Both the position numbers and the translations under genes were made by a program. 16,707 nt of DNA, taken from NCBI GenBank assembly GCA_043720715.1, contig JAYSSF010000053.1, positions 1 through 16,707 of the forward strand, given 5' to 3'. The stretch's first letter is position 1. Each line of letters starts with the position of its first letter. Source of the stretch: JAYSSF01 sp043720715. Lineage in GTDB: Bacteria > Patescibacteriota > Gracilibacteria > Absconditabacterales > Absconditicoccaceae. Below are positions 7,919 to 16,706 of this stretch, one piece after another. The notes under the pieces are model-generated. The model had not been told where the DNA came from and did not search any database. It saw nothing but the letters and a program-made list of their open reading frames with translations.

Positions 7919-8860
7919 TTATTTGCTATCCTTCTTACTATACTTGATAATCAAATACGCAAGTGGAGCTGCAAGGAAAATAGACGATAGACTACCAGAG
8001 ATTACTCCTACTCCCATCGAGAATGCAAACCTACCTAAATCACCTGTTCCAAAGATATACATCGCTATTATTACTACAAATGTTGCGATTGAAGTACCCA
8101 TTGATCTTCTCATCGTCTGCCAGATACTATCTTCAAACAATTGTCCAATATCTTTGACCTTGGATCACATGTTGCTCAAGTTTTCACGGATACGATCAAA
8201 GATAATGATGGTGTCGTTGATACTATAACCCATCGTAGTCAGCAATGCGATCACGAAGATTACATCCACTTGTGTCGTAGGATCTATCATCATCTTGAGA
8301 CCATATACTCACATTGGTATCAATACGTCGAACATCATCGTGAAGATCGTGATCGCTGCCAACACCTGAGGCTGGATATAACGTCTTACCTCAGCAAATG
8401 AGAATACCATATAGATCGCAATCAAGAACAGACCGATCAAGATTGTGTTACGAGCTGACTTGGTCAAGTATTCCCCGATACTCGGTCAGACAATACTACT
8501 CTCCACAATCTTGCCGCTATCAGTGATGTGCTTTTTAGCCACAAGAGCATCTTGTACTGCTTTGGAGATCTTAGTGATTTGTGCATCGTCTTTGCTTGTG
8601 ACTTGCGTCAATACTGTCGTATATTCTGTATCGTTGATGGTTTCAGTATTGAGACCTACCTGACTGACTCCAGGTATCGCGAGGATATCCTGTTTTGCTT
8701 GGTCTGATAGTGCTCCTGCTACCTTGATCTGAGCACCACCAGTAAACTGGATGGACGGACGGAAGTTCACATAGAATATTACCGCTGACGCGAGCATAAG
8801 TAACAGTGCCGCAGAGACCCATAGTCCAGCACGTTTGATAATTGGGAAGTGAGCTTTCAT
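7919..8860 (-). CDS. secF: Protein translocase subunit SecF
   Basis: SecF pairs with SecD in the membrane and uses the proton gradient to help complete SecA-driven export through SecYEG. The 313-residue frame (TGA = Gly) has the family layout. TM1 lies near residues 10-31, followed by a short periplasmic domain starting FRPSIQFTGGAQIKV. A membrane block then carries LTTMGYSINDTIIIFDRIREN (207-226), the SecF hallmark with D216. The C-terminal TM pair includes RRSMGTSIATF and GVGVISGSLSSIFLAAPLAYL. Start ATG 8860 gives the expected short N-terminus. It follows secD by 128 bp, and that spacer holds a degenerate repeat with its own -10-like boxes, so secF may have its own promoter as well as being read from secD. 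Confidence 0.95.
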
Positions 8861-8868
8861 AAGAAGAA

Positions 8869-8905
8869 GTTTATAAGGTTTATAAAGTGGTAAGGTTTGT
8901 AAGGT
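8869..8905 (-). repeat. Degenerate 8-9 bp repeats in the secF leader
   Basis: Four imperfect units, on the + strand GTTTATAAG, GTTTATAAA, GTGGTAAG and GTTTGTAAG, stand right before secF. On the coding strand they give CTTATAAAC-type units, with a -10-like TATAAA 9 bp before ATG. The secA leader carries similar CTTATAAC units. Confidence 0.6.
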
Positions 8906-8988
8906 ACGACTTATATTTCTATACTATAATTTATGATTTACACCCTTGCGGGCGACACGAAGTTAGTACTTTAGTGCATATGCTGTTA

Positions 8989-11208
8989 CTATGATTTTTT
9001 GTTTTCTGCCCACCAAAGGAGGAGATATTTGGTCAATGGAACAGTGAATAATAATAAGATGAGATTATTGATCGCCATCATAAACCCAAACCCTTGGAAG
9101 ATGTCAGATCCAACCAATGCCATCACAAAACCGATGAGTCATGTCGCTACGTTACCGTCTAAGATAGGAGCCCAAGATCTCTCATATGCTGTGAGGATAG
9201 CTGGTACGAGCTTGAGGCCACGGCTCATCTCTTCTTTGAGTCTCTCGAAGATCAAGATACTACTATCGACTCCCATACCGATGGTCAGGATGATAGCAGC
9301 AATACCAGAGAGAGATAGTGCATATCATGTTAGTTTCACAAAGGCAAGTAATACGATCAAGAACGTAGCGAGTGATACAAATCCAATCATCGCCTTGGCA
9401 AAGCCATACATATACCACAACAACGCAAACACAAGGATAAGTCATAAGATTGTTGCATACCCCGATTTGACCCATGCATTAGCTCCGAGTGTTGGAGCGA
9501 GTGTTGCTTCGTTGGACAGGATCAGTGGCGCTGGGAGTGCTCATTCATTGAGACTTGCGACGAGACATGATGCTCATTCGATGGTATCTTTGGCTTGATG
9601 CGTAACCGTAGGGTTCTTAGGATCAGAACATGTTTGATCAGTAAACTGTCCATCAATCTGAGCTTGTCCACCGCAGATCTTACTTCTAATTACAGGGTTG
9701 GTCACGAGTTTACCTCACACAAAGATTGCCATCTGCTTATCGATTGATTCTGCAGTAAGATTACAGAAGATATCTCATCCTTCTTTATTGAACTGAATTG
9801 ATACTACTGGGAGGCCCGCTTGTCCTTGGCTCGTAGCAGCACTTTGGAAATATGCTCCATTGAGTATTCTCTTGCCTTTTGATTCGATCGCAGGCATCCA
9901 TGATGCTGTATCTTTGATGAAGATTTGTTCGATATTATATACTGTATCAGTTGTCAGTCTCGAGATCAAGGCTTCACGGTTTGTATCTGTTGCTCATGAG
10001 ATCTTCCTAATAAGCTGAAGATTATCCAAGGCTGACTTACTCTCAGTAAGGCTAATAATGATGGTACCTTGTGCTGAGTCAACGATCTTGAGTGTTTCTC
10101 CGGAAGCAATCGTAAGACCTGTCTGTACGGTTTGAAGTGTTGCAAGATCAATCCACTGATCATCAAGAAGCAGATCAAATCCTGAGTTTGCAACTGGCTT
10201 GACCTTGGTTGCGATTGAGCCTGTAAGTGATGTAATGAGAGGACTATTGGCAGCAAATCATGATAGTGGTACAAGATAGACACTTGCACGATATGCTTGT
10301 GCAGCTGGGAATAAGGTATCAACAAGAGCTAAGTCTGGCCCAACCAATACAATACCTGTAGCTACTACAGTGCCACTTACTGGCGCATTGAGAGCATATG
10401 ATTGACCTGATGTTACGTTAAATTCTTTTGTCACTGTAGTAAATTTAGCAGGAGATACCTGTGTTGATGGGATTGTTGTCGATCCATTAGCTTTGATAAT
10501 AAAGAATCCCTCGATCTTTTGAATGTTACCTGAAGCATCTTGTTGCTCTCCGTATACTCATTTGATCACTTGATTTGCGACTCATGACAGAGTTTTGAGC
10601 TTGTCAGCATTGTCTTGATAGACTTGTGGAAGCTGATCAAATGATTTGTTAAGTGATTCATAGTAAATATCATCTGACTGTTTACCGTCAGCAAGCTGAG
10701 CAAACTTATCAGGACTCGCAACAATCGAGGTGAGAAGATCTTCTGAAATCTTGAGTCTTGCGGCAAGCTGCTCTGGCGTTGCCTTGGCAGTATTTGGAAG
10801 TTTAAACTCGAGTTCGACAGTCTTACCGATAATTGCCTTGGTAGCTTCGATATTTGTTGTGCCTCCAGATGCTTGAGCGTCTTGCTCTGTCAGACCTACC
10901 TTGATAACGATATAGTCTTTTTCTCCTACTTTAAGAAGTTTGATCTCGGCATCACCGACACCCATACCATTTACTCTTCTCGTGATATTGTTTTTGATGA
11001 TTTCCTTGGCGCTGAGTACTGCAGCATTATATTCTCCATCCTTAGGATAGATACTACGATACTTGGAGAAGTCGATCTGATAGGTGAGTTCTACTCCACC
11101 AGCCACATCCATACCCTTCTTGAACGGTGCGCCAAATATAACCAATCACAGTGACAATAGTGCTACGAGAGCAATTGCACGGAACTTCCACTCCTTAAAA
11201 AATGACAT
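8989..11208 (-). CDS. secD: Protein translocase subunit SecD
   Basis: SecD is the larger membrane partner of SecF in protein export. One frame of 739 residues (TGA = Gly) runs from ATG 11208 to TAG 8989. It has TM1 at the N-terminus (AIALVALLSLGLVIFGAPF), then the P1 opening GMDVAGGVELTYQIDF and a long periplasmic region. That region ends at LPVVSIQFNKEGGDIFCNLT, matching the family's GxPxVxxxF-x-G---F--LT. The membrane block includes IILTIGMGVDSSILIFERLKEE with D648 at the usual Asp of TM4. The end is VPLTKYLLLWWAENKKS. About 500-620 residues is common, so the periplasmic head is enlarged by roughly 100-200. The start is supported by the hydrophobic N-terminus; a -10-like TATATT lies 8 bp before it. 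Confidence 0.95.
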
Positions 11209-11216
11209 GATAGACT

Positions 11217-11222
11217 AATATA
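11217..11222 (-). promoter_or_regulatory. Possible -10 box of secD
   Basis: TATATT on the minus strand lies 8 bp before the secD ATG, the same short distance as in the AAA_14-like gene. No good -35 is seen; the upstream stretch is mostly T. The 69-bp gap to yraN must also hold the yraN promoter. A possible yraN -35 is TTGATA (11244-11249), with a weak AT-rich -10. Confidence 0.3.
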
Positions 11223-11277
11223 AAATTAAAAACAAAAAAAGACTTGATACTAGTCAGCCAATATAGATAAATATAGC

Positions 11278-11628
11278 ATGAAATCAAATCAAAAAAAACT
11301 GGATGGATATCTGGCAGAATGACTTGCCTGTGAATATCTGGTTAATCAGTGATATACGATCATCGAAAGAAATTACACTATCAGAGGATGAGAGCTCGAT
11401 ATCATCGTGAGAAAGTGAGATCTGCTGACTTTCGTCGAGGTCAAACTTGTCAATCATGTTCTGGATATTCATGATTATATCACTCCTACTAAGTTGAAAC
11501 ATCTCCACAAGACGATCGAATGTTACTTACGTGAACATAGACACGACGGAGATATCCAGCTCGATGTGATCTTTGTGCGCTATGATGAAATTATCCAGCA
11601 TGTGAAGAATGTGACTGGAGGGCGATAG
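11278..11628 (+). CDS. yraN: YraN/UPF0102 family endonuclease-like protein
   Basis: The 116-residue protein (four TGA = Gly) carries the UPF0102 signature. GYLAEGLACEYLVNQGYTIIERNYTIRGGELDIIVRKGDLLTF fits the family's G-x-x-AE--A--YL---GY-IL-RN---- GEIDLI. FVEVK is the PD-(D/E)XK core, followed by a C-terminal LDVIFVRYD strand. Three of the TGA codons replace very conserved glycines, including the one before ELDII. The family resembles Holliday-junction resolvase-type nucleases, but its role is not settled. It is transcribed away from secD with 69 bp between them, and it converges with the 167-residue gene. ATG 11278 places the first helix as in relatives; no Shine-Dalgarno is seen. Confidence 0.85.
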
Positions 11629-11658
11629 ACTTGTATGTATCCTGAAGCTTCGATTTTT

Positions 11659-12162
11659 TTATATAATTGTTTCAGCAGCAGAAAGATTCATACATCTCTC
11701 TGTAAATCATATCATCTTGACAATATCTTCATGGTCTACTGGTGCGAAATGCATCATACCACCGTCATCAGGACGTCATCTCTCTACTACAATAGTACCA
11801 TCTACCTCAATTGTAACTTCATAGATATCATGTGCTAATTGCGGATTATGATCAATATCTCATTCAAGTTCAAATTCATCATCTTGCGGACGATCGTTAA
11901 ATGTAATGACACATGAATCATTACCATCGAATTGTATTTTTGAAATCTTGGTATGCATAACGCTATTTTCAGTTTCGCTAAGGATTTTACCAAATTTATG
12001 CGTCTTCAGACTCGTGCGAATATGATCAATAACGCGATGAAAACGCTTCTGCAGCATTGGATCAATATGTTCCTGTTCCTCAATATGGCGCACTGTATCA
12101 TTGACTACTGGCGTAGAGGTTTCTGGTCACTTGCCAAAGAGTTTTTCCATAAGATTGAACAT
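11659..12162 (-). CDS. Unrecognised 167-residue acidic protein
   Basis: The frame opens with ATG 12162 (MFNLMEKLFGKGPETS), contains four TGA codons read as Gly (after FGK, ELE, VER and KMI), and ends at TAA 11659. The N-terminal half is helical and charged (VRHIEEQEHIDPMLQKRFHR). The C-terminal half looks like beta strands (SCVITFNDRP, IYEVTIEVDGTIVVERGRPDDGG). No signal peptide or TM is seen. I recognise no family. It has a good promoter about 50 bp upstream and converges with yraN with 30 bp between the stops. Regular codon use and TGA at plausible Gly sites support a real native gene. Confidence 0.75.
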
Positions 12163-12197
12163 GATATATTAGATCTAAAAAATAAAAAATTAAAACA

Positions 12198-12650
12198 CTA
12201 AAACATAACTATATTATAATGATAGGGATAATATTTTGCAAATATGAAAAAATCTCAAGGAAACCCTCGAGATTTAGTTTTTTGATATTCTTCATACTCT
12301 TGTTGAGTGATGAAGAATTTAATATTTTTTTTATTTTTTGTTTTTACTCCCTTCTTCAGAGAGAATGATGTGCGGTAGATATTCTCGCCATCTGCTGTAA
12401 TACCACATGGCGTCGCCCAAAAACAAGTCTCTTGGCTATAATACCACCCTAGTTTGTTGAGAGCTTCTTCCCAACAAGCTACCGTCTCATCAATATCAGA
12501 GCGGTTAGCTCTAATATAATTTTCTGATGCAGTGAGCTCAATTTTTAACTGGAGCTCCCCAGTTACCGATATTGTCAGAGTGTCGGCCCTCATTTTTTGC
12601 CCCCATGCTGCACTCATGCAACATAGGAACATAAAAATTACTTTTTTCAT
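12198..12650 (-). CDS. Small exported Cys-containing protein; end depends on the code
   Basis: The N-terminus MKKVIFMFLCCMSAAWG is a good Sec signal peptide, with cleavage likely after A-W-G or nearby. The mature part has three further Cys (ACWEEAL, ETCFWATPCG) and a Lys-rich segment. No family is recognised. Its seven internal glycines are all GGN. The first TGA (12255-12257) comes after ...KSRGFP and lies inside a terminator-like hairpin. Under code 25 the frame reads on for 19 more residues (GDFFIFAKYYPYHY...) to TAG 12198, crossing the hairpin and the promoter of the next gene. The body without that tail is 131 residues. A recent import with a TGA stop would explain this. A good promoter precedes it; no Shine-Dalgarno is visible. 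Confidence 0.65.
12213..12241 (-). promoter_or_regulatory. Promoter of the 167-residue gene
   Basis: On the minus strand TTGCAA (12241-12236), a 17-bp spacer and a perfect TATAAT (12218-12213) precede the ATG at 12162 by about 50 bp. Confidence 0.65.
12250..12283. terminator. Bidirectional terminator-like hairpin at the end of the exported-protein gene
   Basis: AAATCTC-A-AGG (12250-12260) pairs with CCT-C-GAGATTT (12265-12275) around loop AAAC, with T-runs on both sides (GTTTTTTG on +, GATTTTTTC on -). It overlaps the in-frame TGA of the exported-protein gene. Confidence 0.7.
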
Positions 12651-12676
12651 TTTTTATTTTTGTTTAGTGAGGTTGA

Positions 12677-12705
12677 CTTATAAATATATATATATGCATT
12701 TTCAA
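12677..12705 (-). promoter_or_regulatory. Promoter of the exported-protein gene
   Basis: TTGAAA (12705-12700), a 17-bp spacer of mostly alternating AT, and TATAAG (12682-12677) precede the ATG at 12650 by 26 bp. Confidence 0.55.
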
Positions 12706-12762
12706 GTCATTTTACAAAAATCATAAAAGTCAATCACATACATCGCCAATCAACCGCTCTCG

Positions 12763-12823
12763 TTGCTTTTATCCGCAATATGCTTATAACCTATAACCTG
12801 TAACTTATAACCTTTGACCTATC
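12763..12823 (+). promoter_or_regulatory. secA promoter region with degenerate CTTATAAC repeats
   Basis: TTGCTT (12763-12768), 16 bp, then TATAAC (12785-12790) is a fair promoter. The -10 is the first of several near-repeats (CTTATAAC, CTATAAC, CTGTAA, CTTATAAC, CTTTGAC) that run almost to the ATG. The last TATAAC ends 13 bp before ATG, so several overlapping starts are possible. The secF leader has similar units. Confidence 0.45.
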
Positions 12824-12824
12824 T

Positions 12825-15800
12825 ATGAAACGACTAACCAGCCTCATCTGAAACAACTATAATGATAATCAAATCAATAAACTCCAACCACTTGTCAAAG
12901 CTATCAACGAGTATGATGAGCAGTGGATGAGTCTGACTGACGCCGAGGTACAAGCTAAAACTTGAGAGTTTAAATCTCGTATTCAAGCTGGTGAGACAGT
13001 AGACGATCTCCTCCCTGAAGCATTTGCTGCTGTCAAGCAAGCATGTCGTCGTATGTCTGGTCAATCATTTCCTGTCAAAGATACTACCCAAGTCTGGGAT
13101 ATGGTACCATATGATGTACAGCTGATCGGAGGTATCGTACTCCACCAAGGTAAAATCGCTGAAATGCGTACTGGTGAAGGTAAGACACTGGTCGCTACTC
13201 TACCTGCCTATCTCAATGCTCTCACTAGTAATCCTGTCCATGTCGTCACGGTCAATGATTATCTTGCATCTCGTGATGCTGAGTGGATGTGACATCTCTA
13301 CAAATGGCTATGACTCACCGTATGAAGCATCAACAAATACACTCCACAACATGAGCATAAAGCACAATATGAATCTGACATCATCTATGTAGAATCAACA
13401 GAGATTGGGTTTGACTATCTGAGAGACAATCTGGAGAAAAATCCTGACAACCGCAGACTGCTTAACCGTGGATTGCATTTTGCGATTGTGGATGAAGCAG
13501 ATAGTGTCTTCATCGATGAGGCGAGAACTCCGATGATTATGAGCCAGCCAAATAATGATCCTATTGATAAATATGTCAGATATGCTGAGATCGTCAAATC
13601 TCTCATCCAGTCAAGTAAAGCAAAAAAGGTTAGTAAATGATTCCTCGCCGAACTGATGAAGAATGATGAGCCACAAGAAGACAATACTCCCGACGGTGAC
13701 TACTACCTCGATGAGAAGAGTAAATCTGTCACACTGTCAGAAGTGGGAATATCCAAACTTGAGCAGATCATGTGAGTAGAAAATATCTACAGAGATCTGG
13801 GGTATGATGAGATCCACCATATTGAAAACGCCCTCAGCGCCAAAGCTGCCTACCATGAAGGCAAAGAATACATCATCCAAGGTGATGAAGTCATGATCGT
13901 GGATGAAAATACTGGTCGTATCATGCCTGGTCGTAGATTTCAGTGAGGACTACACCAAGCAATCGAAGCTAAAGAGAAGATTAGCATCAAACAAGAAGCA
14001 AAGACGATCGCTACGATCACCTATCAGCACTTCTTCAAGCTGTACGGCAAATTGTCTGGTATGACTGGTACTGCCACAACTGAGTGAGAAGAACTTGAGA
14101 AAATCTATGATCTTGAGGTACTCTCGATCCCCACCAACAAGCCTATCACCAGAGTAGATCGCAATGATAGAATTTTCTTCGACCAAAATAGTAAGTGGAA
14201 AGCAACGATTGATACGGTGCAGTTTTATCACAGTGTGGGTCAGCCAATCTTGATCGGAACCAGCAGTATCCATACATCAGAGCTCGTCTCTACCCTGCTT
14301 CGCCAAGCAACCATCAATCATTATGTATTGAATGCCAAGTTCTTTGAGCAGGAGGCTACAATCGTGGGTAATGGTGGACAATATGGATCTGTGGTCGTGG
14401 CTACCAATATGGCAGGTCGTGGTACAGATATTAAGCTGGAAAAATGACTCAATGATAAGATCGCTGTAAACTATGCAAATTGGATTAACAAACAAATCGG
14501 TGATCATAGCGATATCTGACTTGTATTGCATATTGCCAGCCAATGAGAGTTAGATCTGATACTTAATGCACTATGAGATAAGCATGGCTACACTATACAA
14601 ACTAAGGTAACCACCAAGCAAGATACACAACCATATGCAACACTCACCATCACACAGTCAGAAATAAAACCTACTCAGTATAATGAAGTAGATATTCAAT
14701 TTGGGCTGTTTGTCCTGGGTACAGAGAAGCACGAATCCAGACGTATTGATAATCAGCTCAGAGGTCGTGCAGGTAGACAATGAGACCCTGGAGTATCACA
14801 GTTCTATGTATCATTTGATGATGAGATCATGCGTAAGATGTGATGATCAAGTATGCAAAGTATCCTCGCGATGGCTGGCAAATTTGCTGGTAATCAAGAA
14901 GAGATGGAACAACAACTCAGTAGCCAGTCAATGTTTACTAGTTCGATTGTGAGAGCTCAGACTCAGATGGAAGCTCACAACTATAGTATCCGTAAGCACC
15001 TGTATGACTACGATAGCGTGGTCAACAAACAGAGACTAAAAGTATATGGCAAGAGGGATGAAATCCTCGAAGGAGTCAAAAAAGGTGAAAAAAGTCAAGA
15101 GGTAAAAGTAATTTTGGTAGACGCAGTAAGATGAATTATTAACTCTAATGAAGAATATGACAGCAACACTTGGTCTCTCAACCTTGAGCTTGCCGAGTAT
15201 CTTAAAACCCTATCTCAACGTAAGATCGTAGTTACAAATGCATCAGGAGAAAAACTTGATCTTATCAAAAACCTCCTCAAAGATTATAACTTTGAAATTA
15301 TATCATACGAAAATAATCCAAGCAAAACTGATTCAGAATATTTCAAAAAAATACTCGCAACTCGCAACTCGCAACTCGCAACTATATTGTACTTTGACCA
15401 CAAACAAGAAAACCTCGACAGTGCTGCACAAGCTGGAATTACCAATAGCTTCCTCCATACTGACACATACGAGACGATTGAGCAACTTGCCTTGAGATGC
15501 AAACCAAGCAACGCAGTCAGATATGATACAGTTGATCAATCACCCATCTATACTGAAGTCAGATGATGGATTAGTGAAGTCGTAAGTAATACCATAGCGC
15601 AGCACCACAAACTCAACACCAGCGATGCAGAGTTACTCGAGAACCTCAAACAAGACTTTATGATCGAACGAGATGAACAAATGGTGACAGAAATCAGTCA
15701 TAAATCTAATATTGTAGCCACAGCTACTCGCCTCTTAGAAGGTCAAATCGATAGATGGTCAGGTTTCTGGGATGCAACTCAAGTACATCAGTATTTCAAA

Positions 15801-16277
15801 AACCTCTACCTCGAAGTATTGGATGAACAATGGATCGAACATATTGACACGATGCAACATCTGAGAGACAAAGTGGGACTATATGGTTATGCACAACAAG
15901 ACCCTCTCTTGATCTATAAGGCTGAGAGTTATGACCTCTTTGAGCAGCTATGGCTCACGATCAAATCCAAGGTACTCAACACGATCTTCCGTCAGATCCA
16001 ACAACATGATGACAATGTAAAATCATCTAGTCAGACTCTCGTCGTAGAAGCTCATGATCTCGTAGATACCTCACATGTCATGACCAACGCAGACCAGTTT
16101 GATGACAACACAGGAGACAATCTACAGCGCAAGATCCAGACAGTACAAGTCAACACGAGTAAAGTCAGCTCCAATGTCCAAGTCGTCACCAAAGCTGACA
16201 GCGGTAAGGTCTGACCCAACGATCTCTGCCCATGTGGAAGTGGAAAGAAGTATAAGAAGTGTCATGGAGCGAAATAG
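12825..16277 (+). CDS. secA: Preprotein translocase ATPase SecA with an inserted HAD-like domain
   Basis: SecA is the ATPase that pushes preproteins through SecYEG. With TGA = Gly one frame of 1150 residues runs from ATG 12825 to TAG 16277; about 850-900 is usual. Motifs in order: EMRTGEGKT (P-loop, ~113-121), HVVTVNDYLASRDAEWMGHLYKWLGLTVG, YVESTEIGFDYLRDNL, VDEADS (DEAD at 223), [55 protein letters not shown], and a C-terminal zinc motif CPCGSGKKYKKCHGAK. Both Gly of LGLTVG and the Gly in RQGDPG are TGA. Extra length comes from a ~90-residue insertion before GTEKHESRR and from a HAD-like domain at ~760-900. The region is intact, not a pseudogene. No Shine-Dalgarno is present. Confidence 0.97.
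15102..15500 (+). other. HAD-like domain inserted in SecA
   Basis: SecA residues ~760-891 break the helical scaffold just after YGKRDEILEG and read as a HAD-superfamily fold. VKVILVDAVRGIIN has the motif I Asp (D766). RKIVVTNASGEKLDLIKNLL has motif II (T804). NPSKTDSEYFKKIL has the motif III Lys (K834). TILYFDHKQENLDSAAQAGI has the motif IV acidic residue (D858) and the helix typical of HAD proteins. Normal scaffold sequence appears to resume at SPIYTEVRGWISEVV. The second Asp of motif I (DxD) is missing (DAV), so phosphatase chemistry is uncertain. Confidence 0.8.
15354..15383 (+). repeat. Heptanucleotide tandem repeat inside secA
   Basis: CTCGCAA occurs four times without error, followed by CT. 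It lies in the HAD-like insertion between KKI and TILYFD and encodes LATRNSQLAT. The unit is not a multiple of three, so a gain or loss of one copy would shift the frame of secA. Confidence 0.9.
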
Positions 16278-16300
16278 AAAAAGATCTATATCGAGCACTC

Positions 16301-16339
16301 GTCATTGCGAGGAGCGAGGTACGAACGACGTGGCAATCC
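16301..16339 (+). repeat. Intergenic palindromic repeat of the ATTGCGAGGAGCGA type
   Basis: GTCATTGCGAGGAGCGAGG ... ACGACGTGGCAATCC has terminal ATTGC/GCAAT pairing. It closely resembles a short repeat scattered between genes in many unrelated bacteria. It lies 24 bp after the secA stop and may act as a 3' structure. Confidence 0.6.
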
Positions 16340-16375
16340 ACTTAATACAGCTAACAATAATAATATGTTCCAAAG

Positions 16376-16404
16376 GTCTCTAAAATAAAATTTAGGACTT
16401 TTTT
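16376..16404 (+). terminator. Probable secA terminator
   Basis: GTC(T)CTAAA (16376-16384, one bulged T) pairs with TTTAGGAC (16391-16398), followed by six T. Confidence 0.65.
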
Positions 16405-16410
16405 GTATCA

Positions 16411-16446
16411 TAAAATAAAAAAGACCTGCACTATCTCAGATCTTTT
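16411..16446 (-). terminator. Terminator of the 47-residue gene
   Basis: On the minus strand AAAAGATCTG (16446-16437) pairs with CAGGTCTTTT (16428-16419) with one U-G wobble and loop AGATAGTG, then TTTTATTTTA. It begins 20 bp after the stop of the small gene, which supports that gene being real. Confidence 0.75.
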
Positions 16447-16465
16447 AAAAGGTTTTTTTAGACAT

Positions 16466-16609
16466 CTATTTTTTAGATATTTTTTTAGCCGGAATTTTAA
16501 AGTCTTTCTTATAATAAGACACACATTGATTTGCATCTTTTACAAATGTTCTACATCAGTCAGAATTTGCTTTTTTCACAAAATTACAATTATTTGATTT
16601 TAAATACAT
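16466..16609 (-). CDS. Unrecognised 47-residue Cys/Lys-rich peptide, possibly 5'-truncated
   Basis: With TGA = Gly the frame reads MYLKSNNCNFVKKANSDG then CRTFVKDANQCVSYYKK and ends IPAKKISKK at TAG. It has three Cys and many Lys, with no signal peptide. The ATG stands 2 bp from the edge of the repeated element, and an in-frame TAG lies just inside that element. The peptide may therefore be the remaining C-terminal part of a longer gene cut by an insertion. A proper terminator follows on the same strand. Family unknown. Confidence 0.5.
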
Positions 16610-16611
16610 AT

Positions 16612-16703
16612 GGCTCTAGCATAGAAGATTTAAATAAATACTAATAATGTTTCCTAATAAGATCTAATAATTGTCTGCAAAGGTAATCATCATCTTTTAA
16701 ATA
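16612..16703 (-). repeat. Right copy of the 92-bp inverted repeat
   Basis: It is the exact reverse complement of bases 1-92, starting GGCTCTAGCATAG at the inner edge. Four more bases (TCTT) follow to the window end and extend the reading frame by one codon. Confidence 0.8.
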
Positions 16704-16706
16704 TCT
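16641..16706 (-). CDS. C-terminal 21 residues of the repeated gene (possible transposase), right copy
   Basis: The minus strand reads RYLKDDDYLC...LIRKHY and stops at TAG (16643-16641). It is the same C-terminus as at the left end, and the gene body lies beyond the window. Confidence 0.4.
   Translation of the reverse strand, partial: RYLKDDDYLCRQLLDLIRKHY

Noticed and set aside
8999..9598. 199-residue + strand frame
   Set aside because: It is the complement of the secD membrane block and resembles no protein; secD is certain on the other strand.
11648..11660. GAAGCTTC plus T-run as a terminator of yraN
   Set aside because: The palindrome has no room for a loop, so it cannot form a useful hairpin.
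15238..15539. Several 68-85 residue frames on both strands here
   Set aside because: All are shadows of the secA HAD-like insertion, which explains every base in its frame.
12825..16277. secA and recG as pseudogenes broken by many stops
   Set aside because: Every internal stop is TGA and falls at glycine sites conserved in the families; the frame never shifts and no TAA or TAG interrupts it.
16403..16597. 64-residue + strand frame rich in Phe and Arg
   Set aside because: It starts within a terminator, has no ATG start, and lies opposite a better small gene that has its own terminator.
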